Source: Helicoverpa zea
Lineage: Eukaryota; Arthropoda; Insecta; Lepidoptera; Noctuidae
NCBI RefSeq assembly: GCF_022581195.2
Contig: NC_061469.1
Coordinates: forward strand, 11,836,501-11,900,500
Length of the DNA stretch: 64,000 bases
Reading direction: 5' to 3'
The notes below the pieces were generated by a model. It saw nothing but the letters and a program-made list of their open reading frames with translations, did not search any database and had not been told where the DNA came from. Position 1 is the stretch's first letter. Every line of letters starts with the position of its first letter. The position numbers were made by a program, and so were the translations under genes. Shown here in pieces: positions 23,065 to 35,174 of this stretch.

Positions 23065-23670
23065 CAGCCAACCTTAAAGCGATAGAGAGATTTAAAAGAC
23101 GTAAGCTATCTTAAAAAATATCCAAATGGTCATTTGCAAATCATATTGACTGCCATAGCACGGTATAGCTTTTAGTATACCTATACATATTTGTTTTGCC
23201 AAATTAATAATCATAAGGTTTTGATGAATATTTTTTTACCGACCATTAGCAGAATCATTTGGTTAGTAGGTTAGTATCTACTGCATACGAATGCGTTTAA
23301 AGCCGACGAGGAAACTACTAGCTTAATATACACTACAAAAGCATAACTCCTGGTGGTGTAGTCAGTAATAATCACTAATTACACGGCCCGGCGTCGCCTG
23401 TGAAAACAGCCGCTATGCTAAATAGGAATTTACATTAGCAATGCGCGGAATTTGGATGGGTCGTCAATTTGACGGTAGTTTACATAATTATACGTGCGCC
23501 TGTTTTTGGAGGAGACACTTTGTATTTCTATGTCTAAAGTGCAATATGATGGCTTGGTTTAACGTCAATATTGTTATCCATTGATCTAGTGCCCGCAAAG
23601 CGCGACTGCTGTGCATAGAGTACCGGGTATGATTATTATTTGAGTCCTCATAAAATTTTCCGTTTAGAAG
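23065..23670. other. Noncoding stretch
   Basis: No recognised feature before the tail of the minus-strand LINE. Confidence 0.5.
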
Positions 23671-24705
23671 ACTCAAACTCAAACTCAAATTTTTTTTTTT
23701 ATTTCAAATAGGCCTATGAAAGCTCTTTCGAAACGTCAAAGTTAGGTGCACGGTTCCAAAGAGTTGGTCTCATGGAGAAGAACCGGCAAGAAACTCCATG
23801 GACACTCTTTTTAAAAGAAAATAAAAATAATTACAAACATACAGTTTTCTATCTAGTCCTAAGAATGTTATACAATCCAAATTGAGCTAAAAATGTATTA
23901 ATAAATTATACAAAATAATTTTAGTGCAATCGTTACTGGAAAAATAATTTATACAATTCAAAGAAAAAATATATTGGGTAACCAAGTTCTTATATAATGC
24001 AATTTGGGGTCTTGCTGGCTTGGGCTTGGCTGGTCTGGGCGGAGGCACTCCCGTGCCCGTGGTCGCCGGGGAAGCCACATGTGCAGAGAAAAAGAAAAAA
24101 ACAATATTAATTTAACGCCAGGCATCACTGTCATTAAAGTAATCCTGAATTTTATAATACGCCTTTTTAATCAAAACGTTTTTAACTACATTCTTAAACT
24201 TTTTATCAGTGAGATCAAGGATACATTTAGGTAGCTTGTTATAAAAACGTACACAATTCCCTAAGAACGACTTATTTGTTTTTGTTAGCCTAAACTTGGG
24301 AACCACTAATTTATGTTTGTTACGTGTATTTATCTGATGAATGTCACTTTTAACTGTGAATTTATGGATGTTTTTGCGAACAAACATAATATTTTCAAAA
24401 ATATACAAGGAAGGTAATGTAAGTATATTAATTTCCTTAAAGAATTCTCTAAGAGATTCGCGAGAGCCCATGCCATAGATCGCTCGGATCGCCCTTTTTT
24501 GCAAAACAAAAATTGATTGGACATCAGCCGCTGCCCCCCATAGCAAAATGCCATATGACATCACGCAATGGAAATAGGCGAAGTATACAAGCCTGGCCGT
24601 AGCTACATCGGTCAGTTGTCTGATTTTTCTGACTGCAAAAGCAGCAGAACCAAGTCGCCCTGATAGGGAGGATATATGGGGACCCCATTGCAAGAAAAGT
24701 GCTAT
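23671..24705 (-). mobile_element. 5'-truncated CR1/Jockey-group LINE, old copy
   Basis: Read on the minus strand, this is the C-terminal coding end of a non-LTR retrotransposon, its 3' UTR and a tail of A-rich DNA plus three TTTGAG units (23,671-23,688). The 3' UTR shares CCATGGAGTTTCTTGCC and GTTCTTCTCCAT with the LINE at 57,406-60,282, so both belong to related subfamilies. A 65-bp GC-rich patch at 24,012-24,078 in this UTR is missing from the other copy. Truncation is near 24,700. No target duplication was detected. Confidence 0.88.
24112..24693 (-). pseudogene. C-terminal remnant of LINE reverse-transcriptase polyprotein
   Basis: About 193 codons, open in one frame to a natural stop, align throughout with the C-terminal region of the LINE protein at 57,417-59,882. 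Shared blocks include LQWGPHI, TARLVYF, MSYGILLWG, LQKRA, SRESLRE, ENIM(F/Y)VRKN and TRNK. This region follows the polymerase domain and has no catalytic motif. The FADD and DLSKAFD motifs are absent because of 5' truncation. The frame stays open upstream for 27 codons into unrelated flank, so the first in-frame ATG at 24,774 is meaningless. Confidence 0.9.
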
Positions 24706-24953
24706 TGTTAGTAACGACATTATAAAACGTGAACTGAATCCATGGGGGTCGGCTTGTAGCAACTTTTTGATCATTAGGCAAAGTAAATGACCTAGGGTGA
24801 ACCTATTATTTTCACATTTTGGTAGATTTTCCTAGAAATTGTAATACTATTAAGTCTGGGACTGGGAGTGCCTATCTATATTTATTTCGATGGATTTATT
24901 TCAGTAAGTTCATGTCATTTTCACTAATTAATCTTTAATATGCAAATATTAAA

Positions 24954-24974
24954 ATATATATATATATATATATA
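24954..24974. repeat. (TA)n microsatellite
   Basis: About ten uninterrupted AT dinucleotides directly left of an octamer-type sequence. Confidence 0.95.
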
Positions 24975-25020
24975 CAAGCTGTTGATTTGCATCCGTGCCA
25001 TAGGCAAAGACGTAATTATG
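24975..25020 (+). repeat. Partial octamer module, copy 4
   Basis: AAGCTGTTGATTTGCATCCG contains ATTTGCAT (24,985-24,992) and is followed by AAGACGTAATTATG, a degraded CRE-like word. AAGCTGTTGATTTGCA also occurs at 16,979-16,994, linking this to the 17-18 kb modules and arguing for a dispersed repeat. Confidence 0.45.
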
Positions 25021-25365
25021 CTAATGATTCTCGACCCAAATCAATAAGAAAATTGGTACGAAAATTTTTTTTTTTTTTTTTTTCGGAAATTCGTCAATGC
25101 CACGTACCCGTTTTCAAACTCGGCGCGTGTGTTACTGGCCTCAAAACTGTGCTGCGCCCTCACACAAACGCAAACACAAAGCATTCGTAACGATCACTCA
25201 TGAATTTCATTCATAAAATTGGATTATTTCTGAAATACTATGACATTACAATGACATAAAAAGCAGTGCATATTAGTTATTTCCCATCTACTGTAATTCC
25301 AATCGATTATTTACGTATTTTATGCCCTCCTCCTGAAGTATGGCACAAATGCAAATCAACACCTT

Positions 25366-25407
25366 GTATAAATATAAATATATATATTTATATTTTTATA
25401 TATATAT

Positions 25408-25470
<63 letters not shown>

Positions 25471-25471
25471 T
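25366..25471. repeat. Imperfect (TA)n tract of about 105 bp
   Basis: Near-continuous TA dinucleotides broken by short AAA/TTT interruptions in mirror-like positions. It is self-complementary and able to form cruciforms; length is likely polymorphic. Confidence 0.95.
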
Positions 25472-28009
25472 AAAAAAAACATAGATCACATGAATTAGTA
25501 ATTAAAATGTCTCAGATGTTGAGGTAAAACAAACTGTCTTAATAATAACATTCGGATAAACTAAGTTAGTTAACTTGATGAAAATTCAAAGAATTAATCA
25601 TATTTCAGCAATTGTTTTAACCACGAATTAATGCATTTCATTACAGTCGCTAATAATATTTCAATAATCATGAAATCGTTCCAGAAAAACTTACCCGTTA
25701 TTATTTTTTATTTATTTTCCAAGACCTAAATACATTATTAATTACCACACAGAAATCGAATATCAACTTCAATCGAGTACCAAGTAAGCGCTAAGTGACG
25801 ACAAGTTATTTAATTTGTTCCAAGTTCAGTTGAAGTTCAAGCCGTTGGCAAGTCTTCGTAATAACATTAACTGTATGAGGATCATTACAATTTCCTAAAC
25901 ACTACTAGTTACTGACAGGGTTATGAAACTGTAACTATGAAGTTTATAGTTAACGGTACGGTAAGATGAAACTGGGTGAATTGATGTCAGTCGGTGTGTT
26001 ACGAATGTTATCGTTATGTTAACTTTAATATTTGTTTGTATCAGTAATGAAATGTATTAAAATGTTAAGTATACCTTATTAACACACTTGCCTTATTATT
26101 TTATGCCTTATTACTTTTAAAACATTATGTAAAAAAAGCATTTGCGATATGTATAATATTCTATACCTAACCAAATATTGTGACAGCGATGAGGACCAAT
26201 TTTTCGATGCCCTTTATTACTTTTAGATATAGTTTACTTTAAAATAATGTACAGTTTCATTTTAACAGTAAGTTAGTACATGTTCAAAGATCAAAGTTCA
26301 AATCAATCAAACAACAATTTGCTCAACTTCTTAGAATACTCCGTTCAAAACCCTGAAGCACAAAATCGGCACCATTATCGTTGAAATCTGCCAGCTTTAT
26401 GGAAATCTAGAAAGAAGTTGGGCATATATTGGGTTTTATCGGAACAGACTAATGGTTCCCACAAAAGGCGTTAATGCGATATAAATTGTCGACCGGCGCC
26501 CCGCCCCCCGCGCCCGCCGCCGATATATGGCGGCTGGATGCGACAGGCAAGGTATGTAGCTAGGAGTAGACTTTGTAAAGCGTGGTTGTGGCTGGGCTTG
26601 TAAGAAGTCTGGGTCTTGAAGGTGGAGTGAGACGAGTGGTTTGTTGTTCTAGATGTAGTGATAGTGGTTTTTGTTTGTGATTTAGGAAAGCAGCAGTAAT
26701 TTATCTTGCACAATACTTGTAGGTATATAATACGTGTTAGATATTATCTACTAGGTAATAGTCTTTTTAGCTTCTCCAATTTCAACAGTGCGACGATGCA
26801 TTTTGATATCATATTTTAACAAATTACAATCCTATAACAAGTTTATTTAGGACCTAAAGTATAAATTAGAAATATTCCGTCTATATTTCCCAAGATGTAA
26901 CCCAAAAATACCTAAGTACGTCACACTCATTACTCACTTGAAATTATTATACTTGAGCTACCCACTTGATGTCACATCCAGTTCTCAACATCCTGCCAAG
27001 ATCCTCACCGGCTCGCTTTTTACAACCGGAAGCGGAAACGACTTGAGCCTTCAGGAAACGCTCGCGTGTTTTGTATTTAGGTTAGTGGTACACTGGGAAG
27101 TGTGTCCGAACGGATGTGACGTCACGCGGTGTGACATTTGTTGCAGAAGGAAATGCATGTGTGTAGGGTTGGTTTAATTACATGAGAGCTTTGTGCGTGA
27201 AATATGTTGGGGAGATATAAGTGTGTTTTAACTGAAATGTTTCTTTAAAATGATGCTTGAATGACAGTATAATTCTATTGATCAAGATACTCTCTACTGC
27301 TGGCTTTAAGTTTTTGCATTATACTAGAATCAATAAGATTTATTTACACACGGCTAGAATTGTGGCCTATGTAACAATTGGCTGCTATGTTCATTATGTC
27401 TCTCATCTTATCTTGTTTAAAGATATTCTACAATACGATTTTTTCACAGAATTAATGCATTCTTTTCTGTGAACATTTGGCTAGTACTCAAACCAAGCTC
27501 AGTCTGCGAGCGCCCTTACCGCCGGTATCAGATGCTACATTTAGGCGGTCACAAAAAAAACTACATAACGACAGTGTTAGCGTTTTGTTAGCTCGGTATC
27601 GCTTCCCTATCGCCTCGCTATCGCTCGCGGTGTGCTGTTACCCACGGCTTTGTTTCACAGTCTTTTTGTTACAAAATTATACGTTGAATTATTTATTATG
27701 AAGGAAGGATTTCAGTTTGTTATTTCTGTTCTTACTTACGCTCGTAAAATATGTTTTTATGTTTGTGATATAAACCAAATTGTCTGACTTTATATTTATT
27801 TGATTACTTCCTGTATATAAGTCTAAAATGTACTTTTATTTACACGTGCATCGTTTTTCATAAAATATCAGCCAGACTCCAACAATAAACATAGTTACTT
27901 TGTGTCATCATAGCTTTAGAGATGTCTAAAAGTATTAAAGCGTGTTGGCTTCGGCTCCACCTCACGCTCCGAGTTCTGGTGGAGACATAAGGAATGATAA
28001 CTCATCAAA
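25472..28009. other. Noncoding stretch with a GC-rich patch
   Basis: AT-rich except for a C-rich patch at about 26,490-26,540 (GCGCCCCGCCCCCCGCGCCCG) and a TGACGTCA site at 27,117-27,124. No gene was recognised. Confidence 0.5.
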
Positions 28010-28140
28010 CATCATCAGATGACCCCTCCCGCTGTGGGTGCAGTGTAATTGAGCGTCAGACTTACTGACTAAAACCCACCATGTTCATTTTTAAGCCCTA
28101 CATATACCAGAGCCGCGGTAACTCTTCCAAGCAATCCAGA
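28010..28140. repeat. Dispersed repeat with CCGCTGTGGG / GAGCCGCGGTA words, copy 1
   Basis: The text CATCAGATGACC, CCCGCTGTGGG, GTCAGACTTACTGACTAAAA, ATGTTCA, TACCAGAGCCGCGGTA and AAGCAATCC matches, in order, the segment at 54,681-54,835. I recognise it as a moth interspersed repeat of uncertain class. Diverged; ends not defined. Confidence 0.7.
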
Positions 28141-31100
28141 AGTACACGTCCTTAATCTGCAGAAAAAAAAACAAAACACAGTTACGTATAGAAACTTTAA
28201 AACTTTACTTCATTCACACAGACCTTCAGGGCTTGTGAAACAGCGCAGTGTACACTACCTGCGCCTTCGACACGGGTTCGCACTCTCGCCCGAGCGCCGT
28301 CACCTGTTACCGTTACTGTGATCGATTGAACCACACGGTTCTACGTAACCCCTAACTTCCTCTAGGTGAGGAGATTGGTGATAGAATAGGATTTTAAAAA
28401 GTTTTTGAAGATAGTTGTAGATTTTTAATTGAACTTAGCTTTGAAATACATAGAAGGGTTTTGATTTCCAGAATAAAATCAATCAAGATTAACATACTGC
28501 TAATTTACTGAATAAAGCCATTTAAATATGATGAAAAAGTACTGAATCATGAAGAAGTCACAACTATTATGGAACTAAAAAAAAACAATGTAAAACATGG
28601 TAGTTACAGTGTAAGTATAAAAAAGACTCCTGAAATTAAATAAGAACGGACCTGCAGCCTGCAGCTAAGTACAAAACACAAGCCTAACCCTACATCTCCA
28701 AACTTTCTTCCCCAAATTAAACAACATTATGCGCAGAACATTTATGCAAACGCCCTGATCTTGTGCTCATCAATCAATTAGCGCAAGTATCGTTTTATTA
28801 CCGCTGTCTCTGACGGCTGTGACGAATGACTACACTCAATGTGCTGGCGGACATATTGCGTATGGGGTAGCCACTGATTTTAGGGTTAGTGTATAATGAG
28901 AATAGATTAGTATTTTTTTGGGGGTCTTATTGTGGCTGTCAGATTCTTACATATTCATATGAAATTTTTAAACAGCGAATTTCTATAACCTAATTGTTTG
29001 CTATTTTCGTCTGAAGCAAAGGTAGGCAATATGTCATACTTTTATGGTCAAAATTCAGGCATTTAACGTCTAATAAATAAATAAATAGGTGGATTCTTGA
29101 AACCCGCAGTAAAAATTGTGTTATTCTATCTATCATTTTGCATGTTGAATTTGTAATTTTGTCATTGACCATTGTCTTTCTTTTGTTTCAGGTAAGAATT
29201 TATAATTTGACGCTCGTAATGCTGCTATATTGTAAGTTATTTCAACAGTTGAAGTCTTCAAGAAAAAGTAGTAAGTAATAAGAAGACAAAACTATGTAGT
29301 TTAGGGTAAGACTAGAATTAATTAGTATCTGTATGGTACTTTAGGACACCTTAAGAATTGATATCTTCCTTAATTAATAGCTACGTGACGTCAATATTTT
29401 AATTGAAGAAGATCTCATTATCGTCTGACATCACAGGCGTAATCTCAAGTCGATCATAAATTGTGTACGTAATGGACTGTAACGCAGGATGAGACGTCTT
29501 TATCGGCCCTCTCGTAGTAAAATATTAATTAATCTTCCAACACAATACATAGGGTAGGTATACTGCATAAGAGTATTGGGTTGAAGAAGGTTTCTGTTAG
29601 TGTTATTTTTATCAAGTCAATTTCTTCTGGTTATCCAATAACAGTGAGATAGTAAATATGTTTACCTACATAGGAAAACTCACAAAGTTTCAAAGTTTTC
29701 GCATGCATAGTAATATTTTTGCTCGTACCACACGCAGAAAGTCCTTTACATGTTTACAAAAAAGTTTCAACGGTCAACAGTTTGGTACCGATTTTTAATT
29801 ACCGCCATTTAAACAGTGAAACAGCCAGCTGTTAATATTTCTACGCTTTAGTTTACTTACATTTTACAAGACCACATCCATCAAAAGATCTCAAGGAAAG
29901 TGAAAAGTTCAAGCAAACCCAGACGTCTGGGCAACGGAACTATGTTAATAACCCGTCTTGTAAGCAAGACCGGGGTAAGTCCACTAGCGTGCATTACCGA
30001 CTGTGTTCCCTAACGTTTGTAGTGGCAAAACGAGCCAAGTTCCACTGTTAGCTCATTGCTACTTGCATACATGGAATTGCCCGGCTTACCATTTGGCTTT
30101 GTGGAAATTTACGGGCGGTTCGGTGGTGAGAAGCTGCTAAAAAAGGTCCCATGAAAAAGTTTATCGTGACAAATGTATGTAAAACACTATTAAAATAAGT
30201 AACTAAAAAGACACAAACATCTTTTCATCAACTAAAACCGAAATAGAAAAGAAAATGGGTGTTTTCAGAGCAGTCAATCGGGAGGCACAGGGATACTCCA
30301 GCCTAGTCTTAAACTTTTTCTGTCTCAATTCCAAACTGCATATTTTCAGTCATAATTGAAACTTTCAAGTTATTTTTTAGAACCACAAATCATTTCACTA
30401 ATTCTAAACCATTTTCATTCACTTTCCTTGAATCTTTTGCAATCGTTGTCCCGATAAGCGGACCCGTCCAACTACCCGTCACCCGTATATTTCCAGTACA
30501 CGACATGCCATATTGACGCACGTTAACAGGCGAGTGCGCTCGTGTGTTTCCAAGAAAATTAGCAAACTTCCACCGGTTCCGGCTGTCGCTTCAACATTTT
30601 TAAACATGTTAAAGTTTTCAACAGTTTCATGCGGTCTGGAAGTCTATTAAAATGTCATGTTTGGAAGTGGCTGCGTTTTTAGTAGCTGTACCTGTCTTGA
30701 GAAGATTGAATATTGTATGTCATTGCACTTAGGTGGAATCTGGGGATGAGGTATTTATTAATACAAAAATGCATGGAGTAAATACCAAATAGGTTTTCGT
30801 GGTGCCTTGAGCTAGACTAGAGCAGCTACCGACTTGTTTTTTGTTAAAAAAAAAACGAGCTATTTTTCCCTTTTGTGTAAATATGAAAGAGGAGTTCATG
30901 AACTTTCTTGCAACACACAATCATTAAAACAAACCGAACTAATCCTAATCAGCGTAACCATTCATTCACTAATTGGTAGCAAAGTTCAATAAATCCAATT
31001 ACACCATGCACAGCTATCAATGAACACCATCCTACGACCAATTAGAGGTAAAACTGCATATCCAACACTTAGCGCAGTCGTGCCGACTCAGACCGCGGTC

Positions 31101-34100
31101 AGACTAACGAGCGCTGCGCTAAACTTCTGACTTCTGACTGCAACGGACCGGGTATGGATGACGTATGCGTCTGATATTCCGGTCTTGTTCTTCACTTACT
31201 TACAACTTTGAACTAAGTTAAATGGTTGGGAATGTGGCCGTTTGTGAGTTAGTTCATTTGTTTTAGTAACTTTTGATCCCGTGGTACAGTTTTTGAATAT
31301 ATTTTGTTCTGTGCTGAAGCAAAGTTTGGAATGTGAATGACTCTTCAATTCTAACCCGTTAGATTTGCTATGGTCACTTAAAAACACATTTGCTTCTACT
31401 AGAACTATCACTAGATTTTTTTCAATAGTTTCCAGTTTTAAATCGTGAGTAAACAATACATAAACTGTTTGCGATTCACAAACATAGCTGAACTGAATCA
31501 ATCACGAGTAGGACCGTACACTTTTAATTGATTTTATTTAAATCTCGTTGTCATAATTTCAATGGAGCTTGTAGAATTTAAATAAAAAAGAGTGCAAGCA
31601 AGTCTTGATCTACTGTAATAAATGATTGTTAATGAATGTAGTTAATACTGGATTCTGCCAGTGTTTGGCCCAAGCCCCGTGAGAATTATCTAATTCACGG
31701 ACCCTGATATAAAGTCTCTAGTAATGGCACTAAAAATACTTTTCAAATAGAGCCAGTAATTCCTAAAGCACGTTGAAACAAGTGAACAAACTCTTCAGCT
31801 GTATCATATAAGTATAGATGCCTTTAATTCTTTCATGACCTGTCAACAAACATCGAGAAAAAATCTTATGAAAGTGACGTCACCGTTTGAGTCAGAAATC
31901 CTCAAAGTTTCAGCCTTTCGTCCGTTAGCGTGTGTCCAGTCAATCTTACTTCGGCTGCACTCGGATACTTTCGGACATCCTCGGATTCTCGGATAAAGAA
32001 CTTTTGTGAAGCCAACTTTATAAGCCGACAGTAGAATTTTGACACCCAGTTTTCATATTTTGTGCATAATGTATGAAACATTAATTTTGTTCGACTCAAC
32101 GTGTTTTTGATAAGAATTTTCCTTAAACAAATGACTAACGTCTCTTTAACTTTTGTGTAGTACACCACAAACAAATATTTAGAAAATTGAGGTTTCCTAC
32201 AGAACATGATTTAAGTATTTCCTAGCAATGTACCTGACGATATTAGTGCAAAAATAAAATCATTTGTGAAAACAGAGTTATTGCATAAAAACTGTTATAA
32301 CTTATTTCTCAATAAACTCGATAAGAAACTACAAAAAAACCGGCACAAATCAATTTCTTGAACAACTCGACGGAATAAGAAAAATCTTGAACTAACACTC
32401 CAGACTCTCACAAAACAGTTTTTGTCATATTCTTAACTGGAACGAGTTTCCCAATCGTTACGAACCGTTCGATTGGGAATGGGAAATATTTTAAAGGCGT
32501 ATTAAATCTAAGTGAAGATGGAAGAAAGACTTGAGAAGTCGGAGTTTACTCAGATACGTCGAGTGGATGTTTTTTACATTAATTATGTGAAGAGAGCTCT
32601 CAGATGTTACTGTTCATGCTCACAGACGTGTACTGGGGCTTATCCAGTGGGAATCAGGGAATGGTTTATTGGTAGGTATTTTGGTGGTTAACAAGGGCGT
32701 TATAAAATTCATGTGATGATAATTTCTGTTGGTGGTATTGCAATTAAGGAGATCATCTTTCGATATAGTTACTTTTGACCAACGTTTGAAACAGCTATCC
32801 AGTATCTGTTAAAGTAGAAAAATTATGCCTACAAACAGTACTTTTTTTACATTACACACATACAACCAAATGCATTTCTTTGTATGTATTGTTCCCTTTA
32901 TCGATAAAGTGAAAACTCTTAAGAGCTTAGAGGTGCACTTCTCATACACAGGTAACGAGACAACTGCTCGCTATTAGGAATTGGCTGCTGAAACTGAAAC
33001 TTGGCTAACAAGCGTCTTTTTGCTGACGACAGGAGCAGTCGGGACTGTGTGCCTGTAATGTACGAACATACATGGACCATTACTATGGGTTCATAATTAA
33101 ATACAATTTGGAATAAAACTAAGCTTTAAATTGAATATGTACCAGGACATTTTTTTAAATCCAATTAGGTCTTAAATTATTGATTACTGATGTATTATGA
33201 CGTGAATTTAAACAACAGAAAAAAGACGTCAAAAACTTCAGTTTGACTTAAAAAAATGTCTTCTAAAGTGACAATACTCACCTCATGTAATGACCATAGT
33301 ACAAATCCTAACTGATGTAAAACACAACGTAGTAACCAACTTTCAAGACATTCACTTCAAACATAACAATATAACAGTTATGCCTTAAATAACCATAACA
33401 ATAAAAGTGAGTGAAAAGGATTGAAATGCAAATAGTTTTACGGGTTATTTCCCTCGTTTACTTAACTTTTTGTCGGCGTTTTGTGCACCCGTGTTCTTGT
33501 CGCGGGGGATTTGTAACTATTGTGTGAAAAGGTTATCGGAGCAAACTTAAAGGTTTTACTGAAAAAATGAGATCTATTGAGTCCTTTCAAAATATGCAAA
33601 TTTGATATTTGTAAAGCGTTTGGCTGGTAACTGGTGTTTACTCTAACGTAATGGCTTGTTTTTTATATTGTACATAGCTTTTACCTTTGTAAAATTATTG
33701 TAAAAAAATGTGATTTAGTTAGATGTGACCAAAACTTTTCCTGAATCCTGAAACAAAATTTAAAAACTAACATAATGTTTTTACAGAAGAAAAACTTCTT
33801 AAAAATGCAACTTTGTTCCACAAAGTTTCATGTAAGTAAGTAACAAAAATAAACAAAATCTTTAACTTTAAAACACAGTAACAAGCAATTTATTTAACCG
33901 TTACACATGGCCCAGTAGTAGCGGTAATAAGAACGTATAAAACTTAGCGATACCACAGAGTGGCACAAACTTGTGCATTGTACGAACACTGTGTGTTTAA
34001 CTATACTGCTCTTAAATGTACTTACCAGTTCCTAGTTTACAAGCATGCGGGTGCGGACGATGCATAATTTATTGCATTTATTTGCGGAACTTATTTTATC

Positions 34101-34153
34101 TTGTGTTACTTTGAAACTGGAGAAGGAGTATTTTGTCATTAGAATATATTATA
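28141..34153. other. Long noncoding stretch
   Basis: About 6 kb of AT-rich DNA with no recognised exon or repeat other than the splice-like site at 29,169-29,237, listed separately. Open frames (for example 31,196-31,501 and 31,902-32,207, both minus) have no recognisable domain or coding-like composition. Confidence 0.5.
29169..29237 (+). other. Candidate recursive splice site (ratchet point) 1
   Basis: A pyrimidine tract ending TCTTTCTTTTGTTTCAG at 29,191 is followed at once by GTAAGA, so a 3' splice site abuts a 5' splice site. This is the (Y)nNCAG/GTAAG form of recursive splice sites known from long fly introns. A perfect GTAAGT begins at 29,232, 40 nt on, as expected for the short cryptic exon that helps define such sites. 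An alternative reading is a 40-nt microexon. No host exons are visible. Confidence 0.45.
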
Positions 34154-34346
34154 CTAGCCGTTTTCCCCGGTTTTGCCCGCGTCCCGTGGTAACTACTGCC
34201 CGTACCGGGATAAAATATAGCCTATGTTACTCGTGATAATGTAGCTTTCGAATGGTGAAAGAATTTTAAAAAACGGCCAGAAGTTTTTAAGCCTATTCAC
34301 TACAACCAAACAAACAAAGTTTTCCTCTTTATAATATTAGTATTGT
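34154..34346 (-). mobile_element. Helitron-like nonautonomous copy
   Basis: On the minus strand it starts near TACTAATATTATAAAG (34,327-34,342) and runs through TTTGTTTGTTTGGTTGTAG, TCACCATTCGAAAGCTAC and ATAGGCTATATTTTATCC. It ends CGGCTAG-T at 34,154. I recognise this as a common arthropod/moth Helitron-like repeat. The CTAG-T terminus supports this. No coding capacity. Confidence 0.65.
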
Positions 34347-34878
34347 GTTTTAAAATTATGTTAAGTCGATTAAATAGTAGTTTCTAAAGAAGATACTTTA
34401 TTTTGTTACACAAATTAAATAAATAATTCATCAACAAAGCAAATAAAATTAAAAGCCCAAAAATTAAGCATAACCAAATAAATCCCATTACCACAAGCGG
34501 CGGTGCATACCACCATAACCTGTTCAGCATCCCCTCAAGTGAAGCACCGTGAAATAAGACCACATCTCCATCTCCCTAGCCGGTCGTAATGTAAAATATT
34601 TTTACCAAAATATCAGTTCTCAAACCGAATAAAGGGTATGCAAATAAGCAGATGCGCTATGCTAATCTGACTAGCGGGGGATGAATGGGGTGCACTTGAA
34701 AAGAACCTCTTCATGGCTTTTTAGATATCTCGCTTTGATAGTTATAGGTGTATGTACGTTTGTGGAGCTCTTTGAGAATGTCTTTGGGGGGGTAAGTAGC
34801 TCGATTCAGTACGATACTTATTATAAGTAAAGCAATGACGTCTTGCAGGGTAACGTTCCATATATTTTCCTATACAAT
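34347..34878. other. Noncoding stretch
   Basis: No recognised feature between the Helitron-like copy and the SINE. Confidence 0.5.
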
Positions 34879-34887
34879 AGTTGACTT

Positions 34888-35174
34888 TAACTGCCTCGTT
34901 GGTCTAGCTGTCGCAAGTGAAGACTTTCACAAAGCAGCCCGGAGCCTGGAAGCTGGTGATTGATTCACCCGTGCATCGGAGAGCACGTAAATGTCGGTCC
35001 TGCGCCTGATCTCTTACCGGTCGTATCGGATTGCTGTCCCATCGGGTTATGGAATAGGGAGTGCACCTGTGTCTGCGCAAATGCTCGTGCACTATAATAT
35101 GTCCTGCGTAGCTGGCTAATCTCCTTACATGAGAACAGCCACCGTAGCCGATAATCGGCTAGGAGGACATCATC
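34888..35174 (+). mobile_element. SINE family 2, copy F, B box deleted
   Basis: Flanked by AGTTGACTT at 34,879-34,887 and 35,175-35,183. It matches copy E from CTGCCTCGTTGGTCTAG onward, but about 70 bp are missing between GTCGCAAGTG and AAGACTTTC. The loss removes the whole B box and the rest of the tRNA head. A second, 9-bp gap follows GGGTTATG. Without a B box it should no longer be transcribed by RNA polymerase III. The tail is ATC-rich and short. Confidence 0.9.

Noticed and set aside
24957..25471. CRISPR-like or satellite array
   Set aside because: These are simple TA dinucleotide tracts. No spaced repeats or cas-like genes exist in this eukaryotic window.
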